Positions 1 through 8,861 of a DNA stretch of 64,000 bases are shown in pieces. The notes beneath the pieces were generated by a model. That model saw only the letters and a list, made by a program, of their open reading frames with translations, had not been told where the DNA came from and ran no database searches. Origin of the DNA: Paracoccaceae bacterium (GTDB lineage: Bacteria; Pseudomonadota; Alphaproteobacteria; Rhodobacterales; Rhodobacteraceae); the NCBI GenBank assembly GCA_030148005.1, contig JASBUI010000006.1, forward strand, positions 124,001 to 188,000, written 5' to 3'. The stretch's first letter is position 1. Each line of letters begins with the position of its first letter. Both the position numbers and the translations under genes were made by a program.

Positions 1-42
1 GAAAGGCCGTCAGCGCCTGAACGATGGCGGCCAGTCGCAGGT

Positions 43-954
43 TTAATGTGCCGGGCGAATGAAAGTGCCGTTTCGCAGCTCACTCATCGCCTGCATCAAT
101 TCGGACTGCGTGTTCATCACGATCGGCCCGTGCCATGCGATCGGCTCTTGGATGGGCGCGCCCGAAATAAGCAGAAACCGTATCCCCTTGGGCCCGGCCT
201 GAACCGTGACCTCATCGCCCGTTCCAAAACGCACCAGCGTGCGGTCGCCCGAAAGATCGCGGATGTTAAGCTCTTGCCCCATCACTTCTTTTTCCAAAAG
301 AACGCCCGTTGGCTGGGCGGCGTCGCGAAAGGTTCCGCTTCCGTCAAAGATATAGGCAAAGGCGCGGCGGTAGGTGTCGACCTTGAAGGTCTTCCTGACA
401 CCGGCGGGGACAAAGATGTCCAGATACTGTGGATCGGCGGCGATGCCGTCGACGGGACCACTTTTGCCCCAGAACGAGCCGACGATCACTTTGACCTGCG
501 TGCCGTCGTCATCGATGATCTGGGGGATATCCTTGCCCTGAACGTCCTGATAGCGCGGCGCGGTCATCTTCAACGATGACGGCAGGTTCGCCCAAAGCTG
601 AAACCCGTGCATCTGGCCCCGGTCGTTCCCCTTGGGCATTTCCTGATGCATGATGCCGGAACCTGCGGTCATCCACTGAACGTCGCCGCCGCCCAATGTT
701 CCGGTGTTGCCAAGGCTGTCGCCATGTTCAACCGTGCCGTTCAGCACATAGGTAATCGTTTCGATGCCGCGATGTGGATGCCATGGAAAGCCGGCGGCGA
801 AATCGCGCGGGTTCTCATTTCGGAAATCATCGAACAGCAGGAACGGATCCAGCATGTCAGGTTCCTGAAAACCAAAGGCGCGGTGCAACTTCACACCTGC
901 GCCTTCCATGGTGGGCTGGGCCGGGGTCGTGTGGGTGACGGGGCGGATAGACAT
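43..954 (-). CDS. Pirin family protein (bicupin)
   Basis: Pirin-type bicupin of 303 residues. The N-terminal cupin carries the expected metal ligands: two His in HPHRG (H59, H61) and the His/Glu pair in MHQEM (H103, E105). The C-terminal half has the second, usually metal-free cupin. Pirins bind Fe and have been given roles as quercetin dioxygenase or transcription cofactor, so substrate and role here are unknown. I chose the ATG at 954, not the ORF-track start at 1164, because AAGGAGG lies seven bases upstream and homology begins here. It is divergent from the next gene, with about 220 bp between them. Nothing further can be called in the 42 bases to its left. Confidence 0.93.
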   Translation of the reverse strand: MSIRPVTHTTPAQPTMEGAGVKLHRAFGFQEPDMLDPFLLFDDFRNENPRDFAAGFPWHPHRGIETITYVLNGTVEHGDSLGNTGTLGGGDVQWMTAGSGIMHQEMPKGNDRGQMHGFQLWANLPSSLKMTAPRYQDVQGKDIPQIIDDDGTQVKVIVGSFWGKSGPVDGIAADPQYLDIFVPAGVRKTFKVDTYRRAFAYIFDGSGTFRDAAQPTGVLLEKEVMGQELNIRDLSGDRTLVRFGTGDEVTVQAGPKGIRFLLISGAPIQEPIAWHGPIVMNTQSELMQAMSELRNGTFIRPAH

Positions 955-1178
955 GAAAGCCTCCTTTGAATTGGCTTGCCCAAAGATAGGGCGCCCCCCG
1001 CAAATCGGCAATTGCCGCAAGGGCCGGGGCAAAGCGCAGGCCACGTGCAAATATGCGCAATGGCCCCGGGCGCGCGCCGGGGCGCTTAAGTCCGCAAGAG
1101 GCGCAAAGCCTGTCGCACATGGAACAGACCGGTCGCGGGTGATCTTTGAGGCTGGGCCAAACAAGAGAGGGACGGGAT

Positions 1179-2123
1179 ATGAAAACAGGGTTCATCGGAC
1201 TGGGGAACGTGGGCGGCAAGCTGTCGGGAAGCCTTTTGCGAAACGGCGCAAATGTGATGGTTCACGATCTGGATCCGGCGCTGGTTGATGCAATGGTTGC
1301 CAAGGGCGCGAGCGCGGGGGAAAGCCCGGCCCGGATCATGCGCGAATGCGATGTGGTGATTACCTGCCTGCCCAGCCCCGCCGCAAGCGATGCGGTTCTA
1401 AGCGAGATGCTGGACGAGGTGACAACCGGCAAAACCTGGCTTGAGATGTCGACGACGGATGAGGCAGAGGTCAAACGCCTTGGCGCCCTTGTTCAGGCGC
1501 GCGGCGGCAGCGCGGTCGACTGTCCCGTCTCGGGCGGCTGCCACCGCGCGGACACAGGCAACATCGCCATTTTTGCAGGCTGCGACCGCGAAACCTTTGA
1601 ACGGGTTCTGCCGCTTCTGACCATCATGGGCCGGCGCGTTCTGCATACCGGCGATCTGGGCTCTGCCTCTGTCCTGAAGGTTCTGACCAACTTTCTTGCG
1701 ACCGCCAACCTTTTGTCGGTGGCCGAGGCGCTGACCGTCGCAAAGGGGGCGGGCATGGATCTGGGCGTCGCCTATGAAGCGGTGCGAATCTCCAGCGGCA
1801 ACTCTTTCGTTCATGAAACTGAAAGTCAGGTCATCCTGAACGGATCGCGCGATATCAGCTTTACGATGGATCTTGTCCTCAAGGACATCGGCCTTTTCCA
1901 ACAGGTCGCGGACCGCGCCGGCGTGCCGCTGGAAATGAACCCGCTGATGATCGATATTTTCAAGGATGGTATCGCCCGCTACGGCGAACGAGAGCTGTCG
2001 CCAAACATCATTCGCCGGCTTGAGGATGCAACCGGTCTTGAGGTTACAGCGCCCGGATTCCCCGCCCTCATGGTTGATGATGAACCCGAAGAACAGGGCG
2101 CCGAGGTAATTGTGCGCCGCTAA
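1179..2123 (+). CDS. NAD(P)-dependent beta-hydroxyacid dehydrogenase (HIBADH family)
   Basis: Member of the 3-hydroxyisobutyrate / tartronate semialdehyde reductase family, 314 residues, the usual length. The N-terminal Rossmann motif GFIGLGNVGGKL (residues 4-15), the substrate loop DCPVSGG (114-120) and the helix KVLTNFLATANLL with the catalytic Lys (K167) are all present. It would reversibly oxidise a 3-hydroxy acid to its semialdehyde; the exact substrate cannot be read from sequence. The start at 1179 follows an AGAGAGGGA ribosome site. In the substrate loop the Gly usual after the VSGG turn is replaced by CHRAD, so the substrate may differ from hydroxyisobutyrate. Divergent from pirin and followed by a small membrane protein. 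Confidence 0.88.
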   Translation: MKTGFIGLGNVGGKLSGSLLRNGANVMVHDLDPALVDAMVAKGASAGESPARIMRECDVVITCLPSPAASDAVLSEMLDEVTTGKTWLEMSTTDEAEVKRLGALVQARGGSAVDCPVSGGCHRADTGNIAIFAGCDRETFERVLPLLTIMGRRVLHTGDLGSASVLKVLTNFLATANLLSVAEALTVAKGAGMDLGVAYEAVRISSGNSFVHETESQVILNGSRDISFTMDLVLKDIGLFQQVADRAGVPLEMNPLMIDIFKDGIARYGERELSPNIIRRLEDATGLEVTAPGFPALMVDDEPEEQGAEVIVRR

Positions 2124-2183
2124 CCCCTCGTCTTTTGGCGGCGCGCCTTGTATGGCATGCAAAAGCCAACCAAGAGGACTGAA

Positions 2184-2663
2184 ATGGATGAGGTTTTGGC
2201 GGCGGTCGATCCGTCGGTGATCAGGCGCTACTTTGGTGTTGGGGTGCTGGCAATCCTCGGCGCGGTGCTGGTCTATATCGCCTTTGCGCGCCCGCCCGAA
2301 GCCTTTGTCTGGCGGGTTTTTCTGATCGGACTTGGCGCGGTGATCCTTTGGGGCGCCGAAACGATGCGCAAGGCGACAGGGGTCTCATTGATCCTGACGC
2401 GTGAGACGCTGTCGACATCCGATGGGCGCGTTTTGGCCCGGGTTGAGGATATTGCCAGCGTCGACCGAAGCTTTTTTGCCTTCAAGCCCTCGAACGGGTT
2501 TCTGGTGACGCTCAAGAGCCGTCAGGAACGCGCATGGGTGCCCGGACTATGGTGGCGTTTTGGAAAGCGCGTCGGCGTGGGCGGCGTAACCTCTGCCCGC
2601 CAGACGCGGTTCATGGCCGAGATACTGACGGCGCTGGTGCTGGAACTGAACCCGCGCCGCTAG
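2184..2663 (+). CDS. Hypothetical two-helix membrane protein
   Basis: Unrecognised protein of 159 residues. Two hydrophobic segments near the N-terminus (about residues 17-34 and 42-60) are followed by a soluble beta-rich half, an arrangement reminiscent of small PH-like membrane proteins, but I cannot name a family. Start 2184 (MDEVLAA) is preferred over 2148 because AGAGGA sits about eight bases upstream. Its TAG stop shares the four bases CTAG with the TAG of the converging TadE-like gene. No function assigned. Confidence 0.7.
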   Translation: MDEVLAAVDPSVIRRYFGVGVLAILGAVLVYIAFARPPEAFVWRVFLIGLGAVILWGAETMRKATGVSLILTRETLSTSDGRVLARVEDIASVDRSFFAFKPSNGFLVTLKSRQERAWVPGLWWRFGKRVGVGGVTSARQTRFMAEILTALVLELNPRR

Positions 2664-3211
2664 CTTTGCCAGAGAACCTGAGGCACGAACCTTGGGCGCA
2701 CAACCACGACGTTTCCATAGATGTCGGCCGGAATGCCAATGGACAGGACCGGTTCATACACCATGAAGGTTTCGATGACGATCAACTGATCGCCAACGGC
2801 CATGACCGGAATCACAGGCTCTAGATCCGCGGCCTTGGTTGCAACGTCCAGCCCATCGGTGGAGTGCGACCATTCAAGGTTAAGAAAAGTAGTTGTGCCG
2901 TCCGCTTTCAGCTTTTTGGAAACCACTGAAACGCGGATCTTTGCGTTCTGGTTGGTGACGGTCAAATAGGTGAACAGGCGATCAACGCCGTTCAGATAGG
3001 TCTGTGTGATCGGAACCGTCTCGCGCGACAAAAGATCGGCGATCGTATAGGTCGCTTTCAGGTTATTGTTCTGCATCTTGAAGGCGTCCCAATAGACGAA
3101 CATCGCAGAAAACACCCAGACGAGCATCGGAAAGGCCAAGGCGGCCTCGACGGACATGGATCCTTTGACATCTTCAACAAAGAACCGGATCGAATTGCGT
3201 ATCGATTTCAT
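2660..3211 (-). CDS. TadE-like pilus assembly protein (second copy)
   Basis: Protein of 183 residues with the TadE pattern: a short basic N-terminus, a Gly-Ser-containing junction (KGSMSVEAALAFPMLVW) running into one hydrophobic helix at about residues 18-40, then a soluble periplasmic part. TadE/TadF proteins are pseudopilin-like minor components of Flp/Tad pili, processed by a prepilin peptidase. It is the last gene of a three-gene minus-strand run with another TadE-like gene and a VWA protein, with only three bases separating it from the upstream stop. No tad motor or secretin genes are in the window, so this may be a stand-alone envelope cluster. Confidence 0.8.
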   Translation of the reverse strand: MKSIRNSIRFFVEDVKGSMSVEAALAFPMLVWVFSAMFVYWDAFKMQNNNLKATYTIADLLSRETVPITQTYLNGVDRLFTYLTVTNQNAKIRVSVVSKKLKADGTTTFLNLEWSHSTDGLDVATKAADLEPVIPVMAVGDQLIVIETFMVYEPVLSIGIPADIYGNVVVVRPRFVPQVLWQS

Positions 3212-3214
3212 CGC

Positions 3215-3772
3215 TCAGGTCCTCGGTTCGTTGACAAAGGCAGACATTGACACAAGCGCATAGCCGCCATCTTTTTGAAGCGGTATGATCGAGCCCAGTC
3301 CCGTTCCCGGAAAGATCGGATCGACGATGGCGCATACCCGCACCACCATAAGTTCGTTCGACGCGCCCGGCTTATAGTTGGTCTCGGTCACCGGATCGAT
3401 GTTGCTGCCCCGGTCGCGACACTTGATGTTGCCATCCATGTCCAGCGTCCAGTTCTTGGTGTCGACGGCCACAAGCTCGATCTGCACCGCCTTGTTGCAA
3501 TCCTTGATCAGGCCCGCGTAGTTGCAGATCTCTGACTTAAGCTGGGCAAAGGTCGGCGGCGATCCGGTGTTAAGCCGAAGCGACCGCACCGCCATGTCTG
3601 TTCCGCGCTCAAGCATTGCGTGGCGCAGCATCATGATGCCGCTTTCCACCGATGACAGGAACATCACCATGAAGATCGGGAAAAGGATCACGAACTCGAT
3701 CGTGGCCGATCCGTTCTCGGCCTTGCCGAAACGCTTGCCCTTGCGGGCGAACATGCTGCGAATACGGCCCAT
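3215..3772 (-). CDS. TadE-like pilus assembly protein (first copy)
   Basis: TadE-like protein of about 185 residues. It has a basic N-terminus, the junction ENGSATIEFVILFPIFMVMF with the conserved Glu five residues into the helix typical of type IV pilin-like proteins, and a soluble C-terminal part. The start overlaps the upstream VWA gene stop in the sequence GTGATG; either GTG (3775) or ATG (3772) could initiate, and I prefer the ATG in a TGATG overlap, suggesting translational coupling. Together with its neighbours it probably forms a membrane-anchored complex of Tad type. Confidence 0.82.
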   Translation of the reverse strand: MGRIRSMFARKGKRFGKAENGSATIEFVILFPIFMVMFLSSVESGIMMLRHAMLERGTDMAVRSLRLNTGSPPTFAQLKSEICNYAGLIKDCNKAVQIELVAVDTKNWTLDMDGNIKCRDRGSNIDPVTETNYKPGASNELMVVRVCAIVDPIFPGTGLGSIIPLQKDGGYALVSMSAFVNEPRT

Positions 3773-5385
3773 CACTGCACCAACTTCAACTGGTTGATCT
3801 TGGCGGCGATAGCGTTGAATGCCTCGGAAATCTCGACGCCCTTGACGTCAAAGAAATGCGCCGATGAGCTTGCACAATCCAAAAGGGTTGCATCGCCCTG
3901 ACCGTAGGTTTCCATCCCGATTGTGAAGACAAGGATACCCTTGGACTTAGCCGCCCCGCAAATCGCGGAAGAGCGCGCATTCTTGGTAGAGCCCGGAACA
4001 TATCCAAAGACCTGGTTCGCCCAATATGAGGATGAACCACCATCGGCGCGGGCCTTGAGGTAATAGGCCCAGTAGTTGACCGACATCAGGCTGAAGACGT
4101 CAGGATAGGTCAGTTGCACAGCATCCGATCCACCATCGGGGTAGGTGTAATACTTCTGGCTGCTCATGTGGTAATAGTCGTTGTAGGCCGCGCTGTACTG
4201 CGAATAGCGGTCGTCATAGGTGCCGCCGCCGTTGGCATCCAGGAACGTGTTTGAAAGCCCGCTTTTGTAGTTGTCTTTCAGGTAATACTGGCTTGTGTTC
4301 TGACCATCCGACATCACGACCAGAACTTTCAGGATGTTCTTGACGTCATAGTTCATCGGACGACCGGCAAAATCCGCGTGAACCTGGTTCTTTGCGATCT
4401 TGTCGGTAACGATGCTTTGGCTTGAGGGGTCAAGCAGGGCAGTCCCCCACTTGGTGCCAACGTCAATCGACGTGTTACCGCCCGCAACCAGCGCATCGAT
4501 AGCCGCCTTCAGGACGACCGGATCGTCCGACCATGGCAAAATCTCACGCGCGGCGTCGGGGTTGCAGACATAGTAGATGCTGTTGACCGGACGGGTGTAG
4601 GTCCATGGCGCGAAATGGCCGGTGCGTTGCAGGGCCTGCGTCGTGCTAAGCGCCGAGCTGTCGAAATCGGATGACTGGAAATCAACGCAGTTCGAATAGC
4701 TATGCTCATTCGAGACGTTGTAGTAATCCAGCAACCCTGCGCCGGCGTTGACCTGTGTCGCGAACGGAATGATCGAAATCGACACGTTCTTTTCAGCGGC
4801 CCCCACGGGGATGACGGCGTCAACGAAATCCTTGGCCGCCTTTTTAAGCAGGTTCAGCCGGTTGTTCGAGTTCATTGATCCTGACACGTCAAGAACCAGC
4901 GAAATTTCGACATCCATGATGCCTTCCATAGCGGCGCTTTGGGCGGGGGCGTCAATTGAGTTGACGCCAAGCATGTTCATGAACAGCGTATCGACCGTCC
5001 CGGTCAGGCTTGCGTCCACGCGGCGGTAGTTAAAGCCCTGATCCACGGTAACCGTGACGGGGTATTGCGACAGACCCGCCTTGGCGAAATAGTCGTCGAC
5101 AACCTGCTGCGCGGGCAGCGTCTGTTCTAGGTCCGCTGCGGCCAGAACCGCGCGGTCAACGGTGTACTGCAACTTGGCGCGCGTTGTTTCATGACGTATC
5201 GTGTCGACGGCAAAGCCGCCCACGATCATGATGATCACGAACAGAAACAGCGAAAAGATGACCAGACTGCCGCGTTCGTCTTTCTTGAAAAACACGGCAC
5301 GCCGCCGGATGCCTTCAATATAGGCAGGGAACTTGACTTTGGGGCGTGCTCTTCCACTTGCCTGGATCGGACCAAGATCGAACAT
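3772..5385 (-). CDS. TadG-like protein with von Willebrand factor A domain
   Basis: Protein of 537 residues. A Tad-like membrane segment (about residues 41-60, after KKDERGSL) is followed by a region with DRAVLAAADLEQT typical of TadG, then a VWA domain with an intact MIDAS motif DVSGS (residues 166-170) for divalent metal. The VWA domain is long, with Tyr/Ser-rich inserts. TadG proteins are thought to anchor Tad pili or adhesins in the envelope. The track start at 5535 adds 50 residues without membrane signal; ATG 5385 has GAAAGG upstream and matches the usual N-terminus. It is the first gene of the cluster, with the promoter presumably in the 320-bp gap shared with the glutamate dehydrogenase gene. 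Confidence 0.85.
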   Translation of the reverse strand: MFDLGPIQASGRARPKVKFPAYIEGIRRRAVFFKKDERGSLVIFSLFLFVIIMIVGGFAVDTIRHETTRAKLQYTVDRAVLAAADLEQTLPAQQVVDDYFAKAGLSQYPVTVTVDQGFNYRRVDASLTGTVDTLFMNMLGVNSIDAPAQSAAMEGIMDVEISLVLDVSGSMNSNNRLNLLKKAAKDFVDAVIPVGAAEKNVSISIIPFATQVNAGAGLLDYYNVSNEHSYSNCVDFQSSDFDSSALSTTQALQRTGHFAPWTYTRPVNSIYYVCNPDAAREILPWSDDPVVLKAAIDALVAGGNTSIDVGTKWGTALLDPSSQSIVTDKIAKNQVHADFAGRPMNYDVKNILKVLVVMSDGQNTSQYYLKDNYKSGLSNTFLDANGGGTYDDRYSQYSAAYNDYYHMSSQKYYTYPDGGSDAVQLTYPDVFSLMSVNYWAYYLKARADGGSSSYWANQVFGYVPGSTKNARSSAICGAAKSKGILVFTIGMETYGQGDATLLDCASSSAHFFDVKGVEISEAFNAIAAKINQLKLVQ

Positions 5386-5706
5386 CAGAATACCTTTCAA
5401 CAGACCGGATTCTCCGGCCAAGACGCACTTTGCTCTCGGCATTTGTCGATGAAGCTTGTGGCGGAAATTGGGCGATTGACGGTCAGAAATAGTATGTTTC
5501 ACAGGCATTTGTAGGTTTCTTGGAACCAATGCCAAACGCGTCGGGGTATTGTTTCGGGGTTGCGTTCAATCCGGTTTGAATGTTGGCATTCCGCAGGGCG
5601 GCCGAGATTGCCGGTGGTGGTGTTGTGTTAACCATGACAGCGTAAGGCTAGGCCCAATTTTAAGGCGCAGGCGATTCCCTGCCTGCAATCCAAAAGGATG
5701 CGTATT
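5386..5706. other. Intergenic region between tadG-like gene and gdh
   Basis: About 320 bases with no supported gene, separating two divergent transcription units. It must hold both promoters. I see a small inverted repeat GCAGGC-N8-GCCTGC just before the gdh ribosome site and no other strong symmetry. If the longer 5535 start of the TadG-like gene were real, half of this would be coding. Confidence 0.5.
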
Positions 5707-7137
5707 ATGAAAGATCAGCAAGAACCCAGTTTTCGCCATTCCGTCGATCTGATGTTCAATCGTGCGGTGGGCCTGATGGACTTGCCGCCGGGGCTGGAAG
5801 AAAAGATACGCGTCTGCAACGCAACCTATACCGTCCGTTTCGGGGTTCGCCTTCGGGGCCAGATCCAGACCTTTACAGGCTATCGTTCGGTGCATTCCGA
5901 ACATATGGAACCGGTCAAGGGCGGAATTCGCTATTCGCTTGGCGTCAATCAGGATGAGGTAGAGGCTCTTGCCGCGCTGATGACCTATAAATGCGCTTTG
6001 GTTGAGACGCCTTTTGGTGGCTCAAAGGGCGGGCTTTGTATTGATCCGCGCCAGTATGACGAACATGAGCTTGAACTGATAACCCGCCGCTTTGCCTATG
6101 AACTGGCCAAGCGCGACCTGATCCATCCAAGCCAGAACGTGCCCGCCCCCGATATGGGCACGGGCGAGCGTGAAATGGCGTGGATTGCCGACCAATACGC
6201 GCGCATGAACACCACCGACATCAACTCGCGCGCATGTGTGACAGGCAAGCCGCTGAACGCAGGCGGCATCGCCGGACGGGTAGAGGCCACGGGCCGCGGC
6301 GTGCAATATGCGCTGCGCGAATTTTTCCGTTACAAGGAAGACGTCGCCAAGTCGGGCCTTTCGGGCAAACTGGAAGGTAAGCGCGTCATCATCCAGGGCC
6401 TTGGCAACGTTGGATACCACGCCGCCAAGTTCCTTCAGGAAGAAGATGGCGCAATCATCACCGGCATCATCGAACGCGACGGCGCGCTTTTCAAACCAGA
6501 GGGCCTGAACGTCGAAAACGTGCATGAGTGGTTGATCAAACACGGCGGCGTCAAGGGTTACCCCAATGCTCAGGTCACCACGAACGGTGCGGCCATCATG
6601 GAAGAGGAATGCGACATCCTGATCCCCGCGGCGATGGAAGGCGTCATCAACCTGAGCAACGCCGAACGCATCAAGGCGCCGCTGATCATCGAGGCGGCAA
6701 ATGGCCCGATCACGGCCGGGGCGGATGAGATCCTGCGCAACAAGGGAACGGTTGTGATCCCCGATATGTTCGCCAACGCAGGCGGTGTGACCGTTTCCTA
6801 TTTCGAATGGGTCAAGAACCTAAGCCACATCCGCTTTGGCCGCATGCAGCGCCGGGCCGAGGAATCGCGCCACCAGATTCTGGTGGATGAACTGGAACGC
6901 CTGTCGGCGGATACAGGCGTTGGCTGGCAACTGTCACCGAACTTCAAGGAAAAATACCTGCGCGGCGCGGGCGAGTTGGAACTCGTGCGCTCAGGGCTCG
7001 ATGACACGATGCGCGCGGCCTATCAGGCCATGCGAGAGGTCTGGCATTCGCGTGATGATGTCGATGATCTTCGTGTCTCGGCCTATCTGGTGTCGATCGG
7101 GCGCGTTGCGGCAAGTTACCGGGCAAAGGGGCTATAG
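5707..7137 (+). CDS. Glu/Leu/Phe/Val dehydrogenase family (probable glutamate dehydrogenase)
   Basis: Dehydrogenase of 476 residues for oxidative deamination of an amino acid, most likely glutamate to 2-oxoglutarate and ammonia. The glutamate-binding stretch PVKGGIRYS, the catalytic-lysine region MTYKCALVETPFGGSKGG and the dinucleotide-binding motif GLGNVGYHAA are all visible. Length and the PDMGTGEREMAWIADQY block fit the hexameric GDH family. I preferred ATG 5707 over 5698 because AAAGGA is eight bases before it. It lies 126 bp upstream of soxB on the same strand, which places ammonia/glutamate balance next to methylated-amine catabolism, though co-transcription is not shown. Confidence 0.92.
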   Translation: MKDQQEPSFRHSVDLMFNRAVGLMDLPPGLEEKIRVCNATYTVRFGVRLRGQIQTFTGYRSVHSEHMEPVKGGIRYSLGVNQDEVEALAALMTYKCALVETPFGGSKGGLCIDPRQYDEHELELITRRFAYELAKRDLIHPSQNVPAPDMGTGEREMAWIADQYARMNTTDINSRACVTGKPLNAGGIAGRVEATGRGVQYALREFFRYKEDVAKSGLSGKLEGKRVIIQGLGNVGYHAAKFLQEEDGAIITGIIERDGALFKPEGLNVENVHEWLIKHGGVKGYPNAQVTTNGAAIMEEECDILIPAAMEGVINLSNAERIKAPLIIEAANGPITAGADEILRNKGTVVIPDMFANAGGVTVSYFEWVKNLSHIRFGRMQRRAEESRHQILVDELERLSADTGVGWQLSPNFKEKYLRGAGELELVRSGLDDTMRAAYQAMREVWHSRDDVDDLRVSAYLVSIGRVAASYRAKGL

Positions 7138-7263
7138 CCCCCGCGCCCGGCAGCGTAGTCGCGCCCGGGACAGCTTATGTCGAAAAGGGGCGCTGACGTT
7201 GTGCGACTTGGCTGCTAGGGTCCCCTAAACGGATCGGCAAAGCAGGCAAGCGGGGGGACATAA

Positions 7264-8517
7264 ATGCGTTATTCGGCATGGCAGGTTCTGCGTCAGGGCC
7301 TGACCGGCAACCGAGGCTGGGCGCCTGTCTGGCGCAACCCCGACCCGAAACCGGAATATGACATCATCATCATCGGCGGTGGCGGTCATGGGCTGTCGAC
7401 CGCTTACTACCTTGCCCGAAAGCATGGTCTGAAAAACATCGCTGTGCTTGAAAAGGGCTATATAGGCGGCGGCAACGTCGGGCGAAACACCACGATCGTC
7501 CGGGCCAATTACTTTCTTGAAGGCAACTCACAGTTCTACTCGCACTCTTTGAAACTCTGGGAGGGGCTTGAGAGGGAACTGAACTTTAACGTCATGCATT
7601 CCCAGCGTGGTCTGATCAATCTTTTCCATTCAGATGGGCAGCGCGATGCCTTCGCCCGCCGCGGCAATGCGATGATAAATCAGGGCGATGATGCCATCTT
7701 GCTGGACCGCGAGGGCGTAAGGCGGCATCTGCCCTATCTTGATTTTGAACAGATCCGCTTTCCCGTCTACGGCGGCCTTTACCACCCGCGCGGCGGGACC
7801 GCCCGCCATGATGCCGTGGCATGGGGCTACGCGCGCGGCGCCGATAGCCGCGGCGTCGATCTGATCCAGAACTGCGAGGTCACTGGCATCGATGTAAAGG
7901 GCGGCGTCGTTCAGGGCGTCCAGACAACGCGCGGGGCCATCCGCGCCCGAAAGGTTGGCATCGTGGTCGCCGGACGGTCGGGTCAGGTTGCGGCCATGGC
8001 GGGGATGCGCCTTCCGGTCGAAAGCCATGTCCTGCAGGCCTTTGTAACCGAAGGCCTGAAGCCTTGCATTGATCACGTCGTCAGCTTTGGGATGGGGCAT
8101 TTCTATATAAGCCAGTCCGACAAGGGCGGTCTGGTCTTTGGCGGCGATCTGGATTTCTACGCCTCATATGCGCAGCGCGGCAACCTGCCGATGAAGGAAC
8201 ATGTGATGGAGGCCGCCATGACGCTGATGCCCATGATCGGCAAGGCCAAGGTGCTGCGCAGTTGGGGCGGGATCATGGACATGACCCCCGACGGCAGCCC
8301 GATCATCGACAAGACCCATATCGAAGGGCTCTATCTTGATTGCGGCTGGTGCTACGGCGGGTTCAAGGCCGTGCCCGCCTCTGGTGACTGTTTTGCCCAT
8401 CTTATCGCGACAGATCGCCCACATGAGGCTGCAAGCGCCTTTCGTCTGGACCGGTTCCGAACTGGCGCCGGTTTGATGGACGAAGAAGGCACCGGCGCGC
8501 AGCATAACCTGCATTAG
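7264..8517 (+). CDS. soxB: Sarcosine oxidase subunit beta
   Basis: Beta subunit of heterotetrameric sarcosine oxidase, 417 residues. This subunit binds FAD and the covalent FMN and carries the sarcosine oxidation site; the enzyme turns sarcosine, O2 and tetrahydrofolate into glycine, H2O2 and 5,10-methylene-THF. The Rossmann motif IIIIGGGGHGLSTAYYL (about 34-50), the loop GRNTTIVRANY, and the segment GGTARHDAVAW, whose His (H182) is the likely covalent FMN site by position, are present. First gene of soxB-D-A-G. An 80-bp gap follows, with a degenerate AT-rich repeat before soxD. Confidence 0.95.
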   Translation: MRYSAWQVLRQGLTGNRGWAPVWRNPDPKPEYDIIIIGGGGHGLSTAYYLARKHGLKNIAVLEKGYIGGGNVGRNTTIVRANYFLEGNSQFYSHSLKLWEGLERELNFNVMHSQRGLINLFHSDGQRDAFARRGNAMINQGDDAILLDREGVRRHLPYLDFEQIRFPVYGGLYHPRGGTARHDAVAWGYARGADSRGVDLIQNCEVTGIDVKGGVVQGVQTTRGAIRARKVGIVVAGRSGQVAAMAGMRLPVESHVLQAFVTEGLKPCIDHVVSFGMGHFYISQSDKGGLVFGGDLDFYASYAQRGNLPMKEHVMEAAMTLMPMIGKAKVLRSWGGIMDMTPDGSPIIDKTHIEGLYLDCGWCYGGFKAVPASGDCFAHLIATDRPHEAASAFRLDRFRTGAGLMDEEGTGAQHNLH

Positions 8518-8597
8518 CGAGGCTGGGGCGTGCCGTGACAGAGTATTTTTGCAAAGAAGAAACCAAAACCCGCGCTGCAGAAATGGAGAGATGATCA

Positions 8598-8861
8598 ATG
8601 CAGATACCCTGTCCGATCTGCGGGCCACGTGACCGGCGAGAATTTTACTATATGGGGGATGCGGTGGCCCTGCGGCGGCCGGGTCCAGATGCCGGCGATG
8701 AGGCATGGGACGCTTACGTACATCTGCGTGACAACCCTGCGGGGCGCACGCGTGATCTTTGGTATCACGAGGCGGGATGTTCGGCTTGGGTCGTAGTGGA
8801 GCGCGACACCGTCACCCATGCGGTTCATGGAAGCCAGCTTGCGGCGGAGGCGGGGTCTTGA
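8598..8861 (+). CDS. soxD: Sarcosine oxidase subunit delta
   Basis: Small zinc-binding delta subunit of 87 residues, normal for the family. The N-terminal CPICGPRD gives the CxxC pair, and the later HEAGCSAW provides the His/Cys ligands expected for the zinc site. It holds the alpha and beta subunits together and has no catalysis of its own. A GGAGAG ribosome site precedes the ATG. Its TGA overlaps the TTG start of soxA, implying translational coupling. Confidence 0.94.
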   Translation: MQIPCPICGPRDRREFYYMGDAVALRRPGPDAGDEAWDAYVHLRDNPAGRTRDLWYHEAGCSAWVVVERDTVTHAVHGSQLAAEAGS

